From Gaoshiqia sp050178015 (lineage in GTDB: Bacteria; Bacteroidota; Bacteroidia; Bacteroidales; Prolixibacteraceae), in the NCBI GenBank assembly GCA_050178015.1, contig JBFXGM010000012.1, forward strand, positions 62,001-126,000: a stretch of 64,000 nt of DNA. Reading direction: 5' to 3'. The notes below the pieces were generated by a model. That model ran no database searches. It saw only the letters and a list, made by a program, of their open reading frames with translations, and had not been told where the DNA came from. Positions 18,733 through 29,000 of this stretch are shown here, in pieces. Made by a program: the position numbers and the translations under genes. Each line of letters starts with the position of its first letter. Within the stretch, counting starts at the first letter, position 1.

Positions 18733-21700
18733 TTAGAATGACACATTAATTCCAAGAGTATATGTTCTTGCTTTGGGATAACTCAAATAATCGACGCCCA
18801 GAGGTGCTGTTCCGGTACTTGATATCTCAGAGTTCACTTCCGGGTCGAGTCCGGAGTATCCGGTCAAAACAAACAGGTTCTGTCCGGATACATAAATTCT
18901 TGCATTTGACAGGAAAGTGTTCGTTGTATTGAAATTATAGCCTAAAGTCAGGTTATCCAGCCGCAGGAATGATCCATCTTCGATAAAGCGTGATGAATAG
19001 ACTTTTGCCTGGCTACGACTTACACCACTTGTGACCGCTTCACGAAATACATTACGTCCCGGCAAATTGCTCAGGTAGGCCTGATTGTTACGCGTTCCAT
19101 TGTAGATGTCGTTGCCTACAATTCCGTGGAGATTTACGGCCAGCGACCAATTTTTGTAGCTAAAATTGGATCCCAAACCAAAACTCAAATCGGGTTGTGC
19201 GCAACCAATAACTTCACTGGCGCCATCATTGGCATATTGTTCTAATCCATTGGCATCGAAACCGATAAATCGTTTGCCGTAGAATGTCCCCAAAGGTTGT
19301 CCAGGCGTAATTAATTGAGCATAAGTTCCCGACAAACCTTGTCCTTGAGCAGGAGCGGTCTGCATATCCTTACCGATCCATTTGTCGTTACTCAAGCTAA
19401 GTACCTTATTCGCGTTGTGGCTAACGTTGACATTAGCAGACCACTTGACCTTTTCGGTCCGAATCAAATCAGCATTAAAGGTTAATTCGACTCCTGAATT
19501 GCGAACTGCACCAACATTTGCAATTTGTTTTGAAATATAGGACGGAGAGGGAACGTCGATGGAGAGCAACAGGTCGGAAGTCTTTTTGTAGTACCAGTCT
19601 AGGCTACCCTGAACGCGGCCTTTAAAAACCGTAAAGTCGAGACCTAAATCGGTCTGGGCAGTTTCTTCCCATTTCAAATCCGGGTTAGCATACTGCGAGG
19701 GCATAACGATTGTGACTTTATTACCACCGACAATATAACCACTACTGCTAGCACTGAGCGTACTTAATGCATTGTAGTTTCCAATTTCCTGACTACCGGT
19801 TACGCCATAACTGGCGCGGAATTTCAGATCGGAAACAAAATTGCTACTATAGAATTTTTCCTTTGAAATACGCCATGAAAAAGCAGCCGACGGGAATAGA
19901 CCCCATTTGTGAGCACTACCAAAGCGGCTCGAACCATCGCGACGAAGCGTTGCTGTGAACAGGTACCTGTCATCAAAATTATAATTGATGCGACCATACA
20001 TCGAAATCAGTTTGTTGGACTGAGCGTAGCTTGTCGGAATTTCAATTGAAGTCGCTGCCTGAATGCTGTACCACTTGAATACATCTGAAAGAAAACCTGA
20101 TGCACTTTGACGACTGCCCTCGTCGAAAAAGTATTGATAGGAATATCCCGCCATGGCATCAACCCCATGTTTCCCGAACTGCTCGTTGTATTTCAAAATC
20201 GTCTCGAGCAACTTGTTATAGTCGTCCAATTTCTGCATACTCACATACCCATTATTGCCATTTCCGAGCAAATTGCTTTTTGAAATGTATGAATTACGGT
20301 CAAGCCGGTTGACATTATAGCCGCCATTGACCTGGAAAGTAAGCGGTTCGATGAAATTATACGAAGCACTGATGTTTCCTAGAAACTTGGTACTTTTCCG
20401 CTCGTCGAGCAGGTCGGTTGTGTACGAAACCGGGTTAACACGATAAGGCGGTACATTGTAATAAGCTCCGTTTTCATCGAAAACCGGATAGGTCGGATTA
20501 AATACGTAAGCTTCATAAAGAATGCTACTTCCCATTTCGCTGCCAACCGTATTTGACACAGGAGCCTGGTTGGTAGTTTGTTGACCGTAACTCATGTTCA
20601 CATCGAATTTCAATTTGCCGTCAAGTTCGGTATGAGTAAGATTAATACGGCTGTTAAAGTTCTTCACGTCAGAAGCTTTTATAATGCCTTGCTGATCGCT
20701 GTAACCTAACGAAACGCGGTAGTTGCTTTTTTCAACACCACCTGTCAACGAGAGAAAATTGCTTGTCGCCATCGCCGTACGCTCAATACGGTCTTGCCAA
20801 TTGGCATTATCACCTTTATCGTCTATTGTTAATCCAAGAGTATTTACAATGGATCGGTATTCGTCACCTGTTAGCACATCGAGCTGTTTTGACGCATTTG
20901 AGAACCCGGTATTAAAAGCGTAATCAAGTTGCGTTCTGCCTGCTTTGCCCCGTTTAGTGGTTATCATGATGACACCATTTGCACCCCGTGAACCGTAAAT
21001 CGCAGTAGCTGAAGCATCCTTCAGAATATTTATCGATTCAATATCATTGGGGTTAATACTTGACAAGGGGTCTACTGCTTCCTGGTCGAAATAGTCATAT
21101 GTGCTGCTCAATTTGGTCGAGCTCACTCCAGCAGAAGTTGAAATTGGAACGCCGTCGATAACATAAAGAGGTTCGTTGGAAGCAGTAATCGATGTACCAC
21201 CCCGAACACGGATCGTGTTGGTACCCCCGGGTTTACCCGAATTCTGGCTAATACTGACACCGGAAATCGACCCTTTCATAATCGCCTGAGGAGTTAAACC
21301 TGATCCTACCTGGAAGCGGTCACTACTTATAGAAGAAACTGAACCTGTCAAATCACTTTTTTTCATGGTACCGTACCCAATAGCAACCACTTCTTCCAAG
21401 CCAATGGCTTCTTCTTTTAAAACCACATTGATCTGCCTTTGACCGGCCACCATCATCTCAACCGACTGCATCCCCACAAACGAAAAGAGCAAAGTGGCAT
21501 CAGCAGGGATATTGCTCAACGAGTATCTTCCTTCGAAGTCAGAAACCGTCCCGTTGGTTGTACCTTTCAGGAGGATGGTCACCCCGGGAAGCGGCGCTCC
21601 CGACGAGTCGGTCACTTTTCCGGAAACCGGTATTTGCTGTTGGGCAGATGACAAATTTGCAGCCGCACTGCCCGATAAAATAATCTGACGCCCGTCAATC

Positions 21701-22035
21701 TTATAACTGATTCCTGTCTCTTCAAACAGATCGTCCAGCAAAACGGCGATTTTTACGTCCTTCACCTGCACATCCACTTTCCGGTTCACGTCAACCATAC
21801 TCCGGCTGTACAGAAAATAAAAATCCGTTTGCTCTTCAATGGACTGAAGCACCGTTTCCACGGAAGCATTTTTTACATTCATCGAAATGTTCGCGTTTTG
21901 TGCCTGGCTTTTGCCGGCAAAACTGTGGATTACTCCCAGTAAAATGATCAAGCAAGTGAGCTTCATGTACCGTAGCATTTTAATTATTCGGGGATACAAC
22001 ACGCCCTGAATAATTGGGTTACACTTTTTTTTCAT
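18733..22035 (-). CDS. SusC-family TonB-dependent transporter with STN signalling domain, module 2
   Basis: A 1100-residue SusC. Layout: long charged N-region and signal segment, STN domain (about 49-121), CarboxypepD_reg-like domain (about 137-210), EEVVAIGYG linker, plug (NEPLYVIDGVPI, DASATAIYGSRGANGVIMITT) and barrel ending TLGINVSF. Its partner SusD lies 14 bases downstream. It has FecR2 and sigma 2 just upstream. It is closest in build to module 3's SusC, so its cargo may be another form of the same polysaccharide, but no enzyme apart from the esterase is directly attached. Confidence 0.95.
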   Translation of the reverse strand: MKKKCNPIIQGVLYPRIIKMLRYMKLTCLIILLGVIHSFAGKSQAQNANISMNVKNASVETVLQSIEEQTDFYFLYSRSMVDVNRKVDVQVKDVKIAVLLDDLFEETGISYKIDGRQIILSGSAAANLSSAQQQIPVSGKVTDSSGAPLPGVTILLKGTTNGTVSDFEGRYSLSNIPADATLLFSFVGMQSVEMMVAGQRQINVVLKEEAIGLEEVVAIGYGTMKKSDLTGSVSSISSDRFQVGSGLTPQAIMKGSISGVSISQNSGKPGGTNTIRVRGGTSITASNEPLYVIDGVPISTSAGVSSTKLSSTYDYFDQEAVDPLSSINPNDIESINILKDASATAIYGSRGANGVIMITTKRGKAGRTQLDYAFNTGFSNASKQLDVLTGDEYRSIVNTLGLTIDDKGDNANWQDRIERTAMATSNFLSLTGGVEKSNYRVSLGYSDQQGIIKASDVKNFNSRINLTHTELDGKLKFDVNMSYGQQTTNQAPVSNTVGSEMGSSILYEAYVFNPTYPVFDENGAYYNVPPYRVNPVSYTTDLLDERKSTKFLGNISASYNFIEPLTFQVNGGYNVNRLDRNSYISKSNLLGNGNNGYVSMQKLDDYNKLLETILKYNEQFGKHGVDAMAGYSYQYFFDEGSRQSASGFLSDVFKWYSIQAATSIEIPTSYAQSNKLISMYGRINYNFDDRYLFTATLRRDGSSRFGSAHKWGLFPSAAFSWRISKEKFYSSNFVSDLKFRASYGVTGSQEIGNYNALSTLSASSSGYIVGGNKVTIVMPSQYANPDLKWEETAQTDLGLDFTVFKGRVQGSLDWYYKKTSDLLLSIDVPSPSYISKQIANVGAVRNSGVELTFNADLIRTEKVKWSANVNVSHNANKVLSLSNDKWIGKDMQTAPAQGQGLSGTYAQLITPGQPLGTFYGKRFIGFDANGLEQYANDGASEVIGCAQPDLSFGLGSNFSYKNWSLAVNLHGIVGNDIYNGTRNNQAYLSNLPGRNVFREAVTSGVSRSQAKVYSSRFIEDGSFLRLDNLTLGYNFNTTNTFLSNARIYVSGQNLFVLTGYSGLDPEVNSEISSTGTAPLGVDYLSYPKARTYTLGINVSF

Positions 22036-22074
22036 AAATTTGACTTGTTTTTATTTTTGAATAAAGCATGATAG

Positions 22075-22106
22075 GCCTGCCGTGAATGTGCAAGATTCCG
22101 ACAGGC
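22075..22106 (-). other. Stem-loop in the FecR-SusC gap, module 2
   Basis: Arms at 22075-22082 and 22099-22106. On the plus strand there is one C-A mismatch, which becomes a G-U wobble in the minus-strand RNA, so the hairpin is better formed in the operon transcript. A T-run follows on the plus strand. Confidence 0.5.
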
Positions 22107-22112
22107 TTTTTT

Positions 22113-23165
22113 CTAATTCCTCATAAACTGTACTTTTTGACGGATTTGTCCCTGTACTTTTTCTTCAACCAATTGATACCGGATGGGCAAGGCCTGAGAA
22201 ATCAAATTCATACATTGATCTAGTTTTTCATTTTCCAGCGTACAGGTTAATTCCAGTGTGTTCAATTCATGGTCGGTTATGACCATTTCCACATTATACC
22301 AACGGCTCAGCTTTTTGACAGCCAAATCCAGTCGTTCATTCTGAATCATCAATTTACCGTCAATCCAGGCTGCTGAATTGGTTGATTTTACTTCCTTCTT
22401 TTCCACTGAATTGGTTTTGGCGTCAAACTGCAACTGTTGCCCCGGATCCAGCTCAATATTTCCCGCCAGCCCTTCCAAATGAATTTTCCCCTCCAATAGG
22501 GTGGCTTCAAAGAATTTATCGGTTGAGTACGCATGAAGGTTAAATTGGGTGCCGGTGACCACGGTTGTCATCAGCGGATTTTCCACCACAAACGGATGCT
22601 TCGGATCGGATTTCACGTCGAAATAGGCTTCACCGTCCACAAACACAGTGCGGTTGGATGCGGTAAACTGTTCGGGATATTTTAAAAGCGTGCCGTCATT
22701 CAGCCATACGTTAGTCCCGTCGGCCAGTGTCAGACTAGTCCGCGTGCCGGGCTTGGTGTATATTTCGCGCATGGCGAGTTCTCCCTCCGACAACCAACCG
22801 GTTGGTGAACTGAAATACAAATACGCAGTGAAAATTATTAACGGAATGATGAGAATGGCAGCGGCCCGGGCAAACAACAGGTACATCCGGCCAATCGCTT
22901 TTGTATTGGATGGTGAGGCTGTTGAACTGCCATGCTGCGTTTGAATTCGGGAGTGAACCCGGGAAAGCAATTGGTCGAAATCGGGTTTGCTTCCTGACAA
23001 CTTAATTTGGGAGTTCGTCCAAATCTCACCCAATAACTGTCGAACCTGGGTTTCGTTTTTCGGGTCGATCAACCATTCCCGGATTTGCTCCGATTGCAAC
23101 TGATCGGCTTTTCCTTCGAGGTAATTCTTTATATCATGCTGATTTAATTTCATCCGCCATTTCAT
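22113..23165 (-). CDS. FecR-family anti-sigma factor, module 2
   Basis: A 350-residue anti-sigma factor with a membrane segment at about 95-118. The periplasmic part has VDGEAYFDVKSDPKHPFVV and TGTQFNLHAY, the FecR domain, and a DUF4974-like C-terminal end. The ATG at 23165 has an AGGAG-like site in front (GTATAGGAGAAAATG), unusual for this phylum, and is preferred over ATG 23153. It reads into SusC2 through a 77-base gap with a hairpin and follows the module 2 sigma gene by 57 bases. Confidence 0.93.
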   Translation of the reverse strand: MKWRMKLNQHDIKNYLEGKADQLQSEQIREWLIDPKNETQVRQLLGEIWTNSQIKLSGSKPDFDQLLSRVHSRIQTQHGSSTASPSNTKAIGRMYLLFARAAAILIIPLIIFTAYLYFSSPTGWLSEGELAMREIYTKPGTRTSLTLADGTNVWLNDGTLLKYPEQFTASNRTVFVDGEAYFDVKSDPKHPFVVENPLMTTVVTGTQFNLHAYSTDKFFEATLLEGKIHLEGLAGNIELDPGQQLQFDAKTNSVEKKEVKSTNSAAWIDGKLMIQNERLDLAVKKLSRWYNVEMVITDHELNTLELTCTLENEKLDQCMNLISQALPIRYQLVEEKVQGQIRQKVQFMRN

Positions 23166-23222
23166 TTTCTCCTATACTACGAAACGAAGTGCCGGTTACC
23201 CCTAGTCAACCCGAGATTTTTT

Positions 23223-23804
23223 TTACTGAAAAGTGATGAAATAAAAAAGCATGCCCAAAATCCCGCTCTGGCCAAGCTGTTCGCGTAAGGTTTTCAGCGC
23301 GGCAGAGATTTGGTTTTCAACTGTTTTCACCGATACGTTCAGTTGCGCTGCAATTTCTTTGTTGGAATATCCCTGTTCCCGGCTCAGTTTAAAAATTTCC
23401 TTCCTCTTTTCGGGCAAGGTCTCGATAACCTGGTTTGCGAGCTCCTGAATATTGTTGAATTCAATCGTGTAATTGGTTTCGTTTGAAGAAAAGGAAGCCA
23501 CATTTCCCCAAAGCTCCATTTTTCGTTTCTCTGATTTTTCTTTCCGAAGCCAGGAAATGGTTTCGGAATAAGTAATCGAAAAAACGAATGACTTGAAAGA
23601 AAGGTGTTCCTCGATCCGGGCCCTCTTCTCCCATATTTTCAGGAAAACCAGCTGCGTAATTTCTTCGGCAATGTAGGGTTCCCGGGTGATACTGAGGGCG
23701 AAGGCATACAAACTCTCGGCATATTTTTTAAACAAGGCATTGAAGGCAGAAAAATCATCCTGTTTCAAAAGTTCAACATATGGCCGGTCGTTATTGGTTT
23801 GCAT
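23223..23804 (-). CDS. ECF-type sigma-70 factor, module 2
   Basis: A 193-residue ECF sigma factor. Region 2 includes FNALFKKYAESLYAFALSIT and AEEITQLVFLKIWEKR; region 4 has LPEKRKEIFKLSREQGYSNKEIAAQLNVSVKTVENQI. Expected to be held by FecR2 and to drive SusC2/SusD2 transcription. It has the best promoter of the three (23827-23855). Confidence 0.95.
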   Translation of the reverse strand: MQTNNDRPYVELLKQDDFSAFNALFKKYAESLYAFALSITREPYIAEEITQLVFLKIWEKRARIEEHLSFKSFVFSITYSETISWLRKEKSEKRKMELWGNVASFSSNETNYTIEFNNIQELANQVIETLPEKRKEIFKLSREQGYSNKEIAAQLNVSVKTVENQISAALKTLREQLGQSGILGMLFYFITFQ

Positions 23805-23826
23805 ACCATTTTATTCGGAAGAAGAA

Positions 23827-23855
23827 CAAAGCTAGGAAAATATTTCCACTCTCAA
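23827..23855 (-). promoter_or_regulatory. Candidate Bacteroidota promoter for the module 2 sigma gene
   Basis: On the minus strand the -7 element TAGCTTTG (23827-23834) matches TAnnTTTG, and TTG at 23853-23855 lies 18 bases upstream, close to the consensus spacing of about 19. The -7 box ends 22 bases before the start codon. Confidence 0.6.
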
Positions 23856-23931
23856 TTCCCATTGTCAGGATCTTGATTCTTCCTGCAACAGCAAACCTAA
23901 TGGAAATGGTCAAGCCGGATACGCATAAGAA

Positions 23932-23959
23932 AATACCCCGAAGTTTCCTCCGGGGTATT
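23932..23959 (-). terminator. Probable terminator after module 1 SusD
   Basis: A 9-bp perfect stem (23932-23940 with 23951-23959; AATACCCCG) around a 10-base loop, then T-rich TTCTT on the minus strand. It follows the SusD1 stop by about 47 bases and would end the module 1 transcript before module 2's own promoter. Confidence 0.7.
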
Positions 23960-24005
23960 AAAAAAATATGACAAATCTAGAATCACAAAAATACTCTGTA
24001 TCAGA

Positions 24006-26030
24006 TTAGTTATAACCATCATTTTGCCAGAATCCTTGTCCTGGTGAAGCACTGAGGTTAGTAACCGCATCCATTTGGGCTTGTGGAATTGGACGCAACA
24101 AATGATAATCTTTCACATTTGCAGCCCCCTGCGCATTGTATGCTTTTACACGACTCACAAGTGTTTTGGTCCGTTTCAGGTCGAACCAGCGCTGCTGTTC
24201 GCCGCAAAGTTCAATGGCGCGTTCTTCCAGAATGGTTTCCAAAGTTGCTACGCCGCTGAGGGAATTATCCATTCCCGGCTTGGCACGTTCCTGACGCAAT
24301 TCGTTAATAGTTGCCATCGCTGCTGCTCCACTTTCGGTATTCAACTGACATTCAGCTTCAATCAGGTACATTTCGGCCAAACGAATAACAATTGCATCGC
24401 GCGGCGAAATATCATGCGTTGGATAGGCCGGATCGTACACATTGTTCAAGAATTTTTTGATACCCGGGTAGGAGCACCATCCGCCAATTTTATATGTATT
24501 GAAACGATCGTCGCCATATACATCAGATACTGGTTTGGCAGCTTCGGTTGGCAAGGCTTTGGACAGATCTGTCGATGTATAAATTGGCACATCACCACCT
24601 GTCATAAACTGAATGCGGTACCTGTCTTTTGCCCAAGCCTGCATAGCCTGACCTTCGGGCGAATTTCCATCCAAACCACAATAATAAATCGCCGTATCGG
24701 CAATCATTGGGTATTTTTTAGCGCTTCCTTCCAATCCGGGAGCAATAGTATAAGCATCCAGCAAAGTAGCTTCGGTACGTTGATCTGTTGCCCGATGTTG
24801 CTCCAACAACTGCCACAAGTACATAGAAGGCAAATAGCGGGTAAAACCACGGCTGTAGGGCGAATATTTTTCTGCCACGTAAACCTTCTCTCCGGTTTTG
24901 GTATTGGTAATGTACTGGGTACTTTCAGAAGACAAAGCGCGAACGAAAATTTCCTTACCGTTACCACCCAAATCAGAAGCACCGTTGTTCCATAATCCAA
25001 CGAACTGGAGCAACATGGCGCTTCCGCCGCGACTATAACCGGTACGGGTTATCAGAGAGTTATAATCCAACTTAGTACCAGACTTATTTGTTTTGTAACG
25101 GCGAGGGATACAATTTACCGGTGAAGCAATATCCGATGAATAGGTTACACCAAAAATAGCTTCCTGATTATCCGCATAGTTCTCATTATTCATCGACCAA
25201 ACATCTTCATAGTTTGAATAGAAAGATGCAATACCACTACCGATCACAGCTTGTGCTTCAGTTTGGGCCAGCGAGTACAGATTTTTACCGGAATAGGCCG
25301 AATTGGTTGAAATACTGGATTCTCCCAACCAGGATGCAGCATAAAGAAGAACGCGGGCTTTGAAAGCACGGGCAGCCCAGTAATTGGCGCGTCCGTCAGC
25401 CTTGGTTGTATAACCGGCATCTTCAAACGCCTTAATCGACAAGTCCAGGTCGGCTAAAATATTGCTGTACACTTCTTCTTCAGGCATACGCCCCGGTTCG
25501 GTGGTGATCGAAGTTACCGGTTCACTGTTGTAAGGAATCGGTCCCCAGATGTTCACCATATGAAAATAGTAGAACGCCCGCAAAAAATAAGCCTCTCCCA
25601 TGTACTGGGTTTTAACAGTCTCATTGATTGCCGTATTTTCCGGGATGTATTTCAGGGCATTGTTACACACATCCGTGGCGGCATAAAACATTTCCCAATA
25701 GTGGTCCAAACTGGCATTATCGCTGGTGTTATTGTCCAAACTAACCGGAGTGATGTTATAAGAAGTCAACGACTTTTGCTTATTGTCGTAACCATAATAA
25801 AACAAGTCTGTTCCCATTTCAGACAAGCCCAAGCCAGCTTCCTTTCCATACCAACCACGGGCAAATGAGTAACATGAAGCAACCAATCCTTCAATCCCGG
25901 TTTTGGATGAATAAGTCAGGTCGGCAGTTTCACCGGTTTTATTGTCTTCTTCCAGAAAGTCCTGACAGGAAGTAAAACTTCCCAAAAGTGCCGTTCCTGC
26001 TAAAAGGTATATAAATAATTTCTTTTTCAT
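24006..26030 (-). CDS. Large SusD/RagB-family glycan-binding lipoprotein, module 1
   Basis: A 674-residue SusD, about 150 residues longer than the two others. Lipobox Cys22 (FTSC). The N-half shows YMGEAYFLRAFYYFHMVNIWGPIPYNSEPV, the C-half VIRLAEMYLIEAECQLNTESG and LEERAIELCGEQQRWFDLKRTK, both family signatures. The extra length is in the middle and is rich in Tyr/Ser/Gly loops, which could hold a larger glycan. It follows SusC1 by about 20 bases; ATG 26042 would add four residues. No enzyme gene is attached to module 1, so its cargo is open. Confidence 0.93.
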   Translation of the reverse strand: MKKKLFIYLLAGTALLGSFTSCQDFLEEDNKTGETADLTYSSKTGIEGLVASCYSFARGWYGKEAGLGLSEMGTDLFYYGYDNKQKSLTSYNITPVSLDNNTSDNASLDHYWEMFYAATDVCNNALKYIPENTAINETVKTQYMGEAYFLRAFYYFHMVNIWGPIPYNSEPVTSITTEPGRMPEEEVYSNILADLDLSIKAFEDAGYTTKADGRANYWAARAFKARVLLYAASWLGESSISTNSAYSGKNLYSLAQTEAQAVIGSGIASFYSNYEDVWSMNNENYADNQEAIFGVTYSSDIASPVNCIPRRYKTNKSGTKLDYNSLITRTGYSRGGSAMLLQFVGLWNNGASDLGGNGKEIFVRALSSESTQYITNTKTGEKVYVAEKYSPYSRGFTRYLPSMYLWQLLEQHRATDQRTEATLLDAYTIAPGLEGSAKKYPMIADTAIYYCGLDGNSPEGQAMQAWAKDRYRIQFMTGGDVPIYTSTDLSKALPTEAAKPVSDVYGDDRFNTYKIGGWCSYPGIKKFLNNVYDPAYPTHDISPRDAIVIRLAEMYLIEAECQLNTESGAAAMATINELRQERAKPGMDNSLSGVATLETILEERAIELCGEQQRWFDLKRTKTLVSRVKAYNAQGAANVKDYHLLRPIPQAQMDAVTNLSASPGQGFWQNDGYN

Positions 26031-26051
26031 TTGAATATGCATTTTGTTAGG

Positions 26052-29000
26052 TTAAAATTCAATATTAGCTCCAAACACTACTTGTTTCGCTAACGGGAAG
26101 CTGACTGAACCACCACGTTCCGGGTCGTAATTATCAATACTACTGAATGTCAGGAAGTTCTTCAATGAACCATAAACTTTCACCGATCCCAAACCAACCT
26201 GACCGATTAAGCTTTTTGGAAGATTATAGGCCAGAGTGATATCCTTTACTTTCACATAGTTAGCTTTCTCATAGCGCAAAGCGCCGCCGTAATTGGTATG
26301 AGGTGTACTCACTGAACCCGGGTTCGGAAATTTTCCGCCTGGATTGTTCACGGTCCAGTAATCCAAATCAGCCCAGTTGGCCGATTCAAAGTTCAGCTGG
26401 GTGTTCAAGTCATAAGCAATATAACCACCTGTGCGGGCAAAAAGCAGAACGGATAATGAAAAATCTTTGTAACTGATGGAGTTGTTCATACCCAAAATAT
26501 GCTTTGGACTCCGGTTATAAACAATTTTATCTTCATCATCAATGGCCCCGTCATCATTCTGATCAACCACCTTAATGGTTCCGGGGGTACCATAGCTCGA
26601 AATATAATTGGCAGTTTCTCCCGGGTGACGGGCTTCCCATGCGGCTTTATACTCGGCAAATTCACCTACATTCCAGTTGCCATCGGCTTTGTAGTCGTAA
26701 AATGCGCTTACCGGTTCACCCACGATGTAGGCAATATTTCCGTTGATGTCTTTATCAACACCTTCGTATAGTTTGTCCACTTCATCTTTAAAGGTCGCAT
26801 AAGACCAGTTGATATCCCATTTAAAATCGTTTGACCGGGCAACAGAAGTATTTAAAGCAATTTCCAACCCCTGGCCTTTTGTTTCACCAATATTGGCGAT
26901 AACAGTCGGGAACACGGAAGAAGCCGGGGCCGAACGATAGAGCAACAAATCAGACGTGTTACTGATGAAGTAATCAATGCTACCAGAAACACGGTTCTCC
27001 CAGATTCCAAAATCCAAACCGATGTTTATGGCGTTGGTTGTTTCCCATTTCAATTCCTTATTTCCCAACTGATCGGGTATATTACCGGCAATATCCTTTG
27101 CTCCCAGATAATAATATACCGGGTACGAACTCAATACTTGCAGGGTTTGGTATGGGTCAACAGCAGCATTACCCGAGATCCCCCAACTGGTGCGCAATTT
27201 CAAATTATCCAGCCAATTTACATCCATCAGGAAAGGTTCTTCGCTCATACGCCAGGCTACAGCGGTTGACGGGAAGTACCCCCATTTATTACCTTCGGCC
27301 AGGGTAGAGGAACCGTCGGCACGAACCGAAGCCGTCAACAAATATTTATCCTTGAATTTGTAGTTTACACGGCTGAAATACGACATGATCGCCTGCTTCA
27401 CAAAGCTGGTCCTGGTGGTGGCCGTACTTATTTTCGACAAATCGTAGAAGGCGCTTGTGTAGTAATGTTCAGCGCCAGCATCGCCATACGTGGAGGTATT
27501 TTCACTAACACTCTGGTTCATACTGTGCCCTAACAGCAAAGTCACTCCATGATCTGTTCCACCAAAATCGGTGTTGTACGTGAGCGTGTTCTCCCAGGTA
27601 TATTTTGTGTAAGCATTCCAGGTAGAAGAGATATACGTTGTTCCCGGAGATTGATGGCGGGCAACACTCTTAAAGTCCTGATACAGACCGTCACGGGCAT
27701 TGGAACGGTCAACGGCGAAGGTTGACTTCAACACCATGTCTTTCAATGGTTTTACTTCCAGATAACCGTTGGCAAATACACGGGTTGTTTCGATGTTTCG
27801 CTGATAATTGCCTGGCAATTCATCCATCAAGGGGTTCACGTGTGCAGCATAACGCGGGTTCGGGTTCTCGTTAATCGTACCATCCGAAAGGTAGGGATGC
27901 GTGATGGAGGTCATTTTCAGCGATTGACCGAAAACACTGGAATTGCGGGAGTCATGGCTTTTATAGGTCAACAACGCATTCATCCCCACTTTGACGTGGT
28001 CGCTTATAACATGGTCCACTACGGTTTTCACGTTGTAACGATCCAGGGCGTCATCTTTCATTAAGCCTTCTTCGAACATGGTCCCCAGCGAAAGGTTAAA
28101 GTTTGTTTTCTCGCTACCACCCGAAACGGCCAGCTCATAGTTCTGGGTTAACCCGCTTTGCAGGATGATATCCAGCCAGTCTGTATAAGAACCATTGTTG
28201 TAAATTTCAAGTTCGGTTGTTCCGTCATCGAGGCTTTCAGTCAGGATATCATTGATGGTCAGATTACTTCCACCCCAGTTCCCCGAAGCCACATCAGCCT
28301 GATAATTAGCCTTGTCAATCAATCGCTGAACCTCTTTTTTGCCGTACATTACCTTGGGAACATTGGTTGGCGAGTTTGATGAAACAAACGTATTCAGGTT
28401 AATTTTCGTTTTACCAGCTTTACCGCGTTTGGTGGTAATGATGATAACACCGTTAGCACCTTTTGTACCGTAAATAGCAGTAGAAGAGGCATCTTTCAGC
28501 ACATCCATCGATTCGATATCCGATGGGTTGATGTCCAGGGTTGAGCCGTATTCGATACCATCCACCAGGATGAGCGGGCTGTTTGAAGCAGAAATAGAAC
28601 GGTTGCCACGCAACGTGATGCTCAGCCCGGCGCCAGCCTGACCACTACTCTGCTGAATATCCAAACCCGGAACCTGTGCCTGCATGGCCTGCATGGCATT
28701 ACTGGAGGAAGTACGGGCAATATCTTCGGCTTTCACCGAAGCAACCGAACCGGTTAAATCCTTTTTCTTGACAACACCATAACCAACTGCAACAACCTCC
28801 TCAATACCAATGGTTTCTTCTTCCAGATAAACCGAAATGTTGGTTTTACCGGCTACAGGAACTTCCTGAGATTGCATCCCCACAAACGAGAATACCAATA
28901 CACCATCAGCCGGAATGTTGGACAAGGAGTAATTTCCGTCGAAATCGGTGATAGTCCCGTTGGTGGTCCCTTTCAAAACCACAGTAACACCGGGAAGCGG

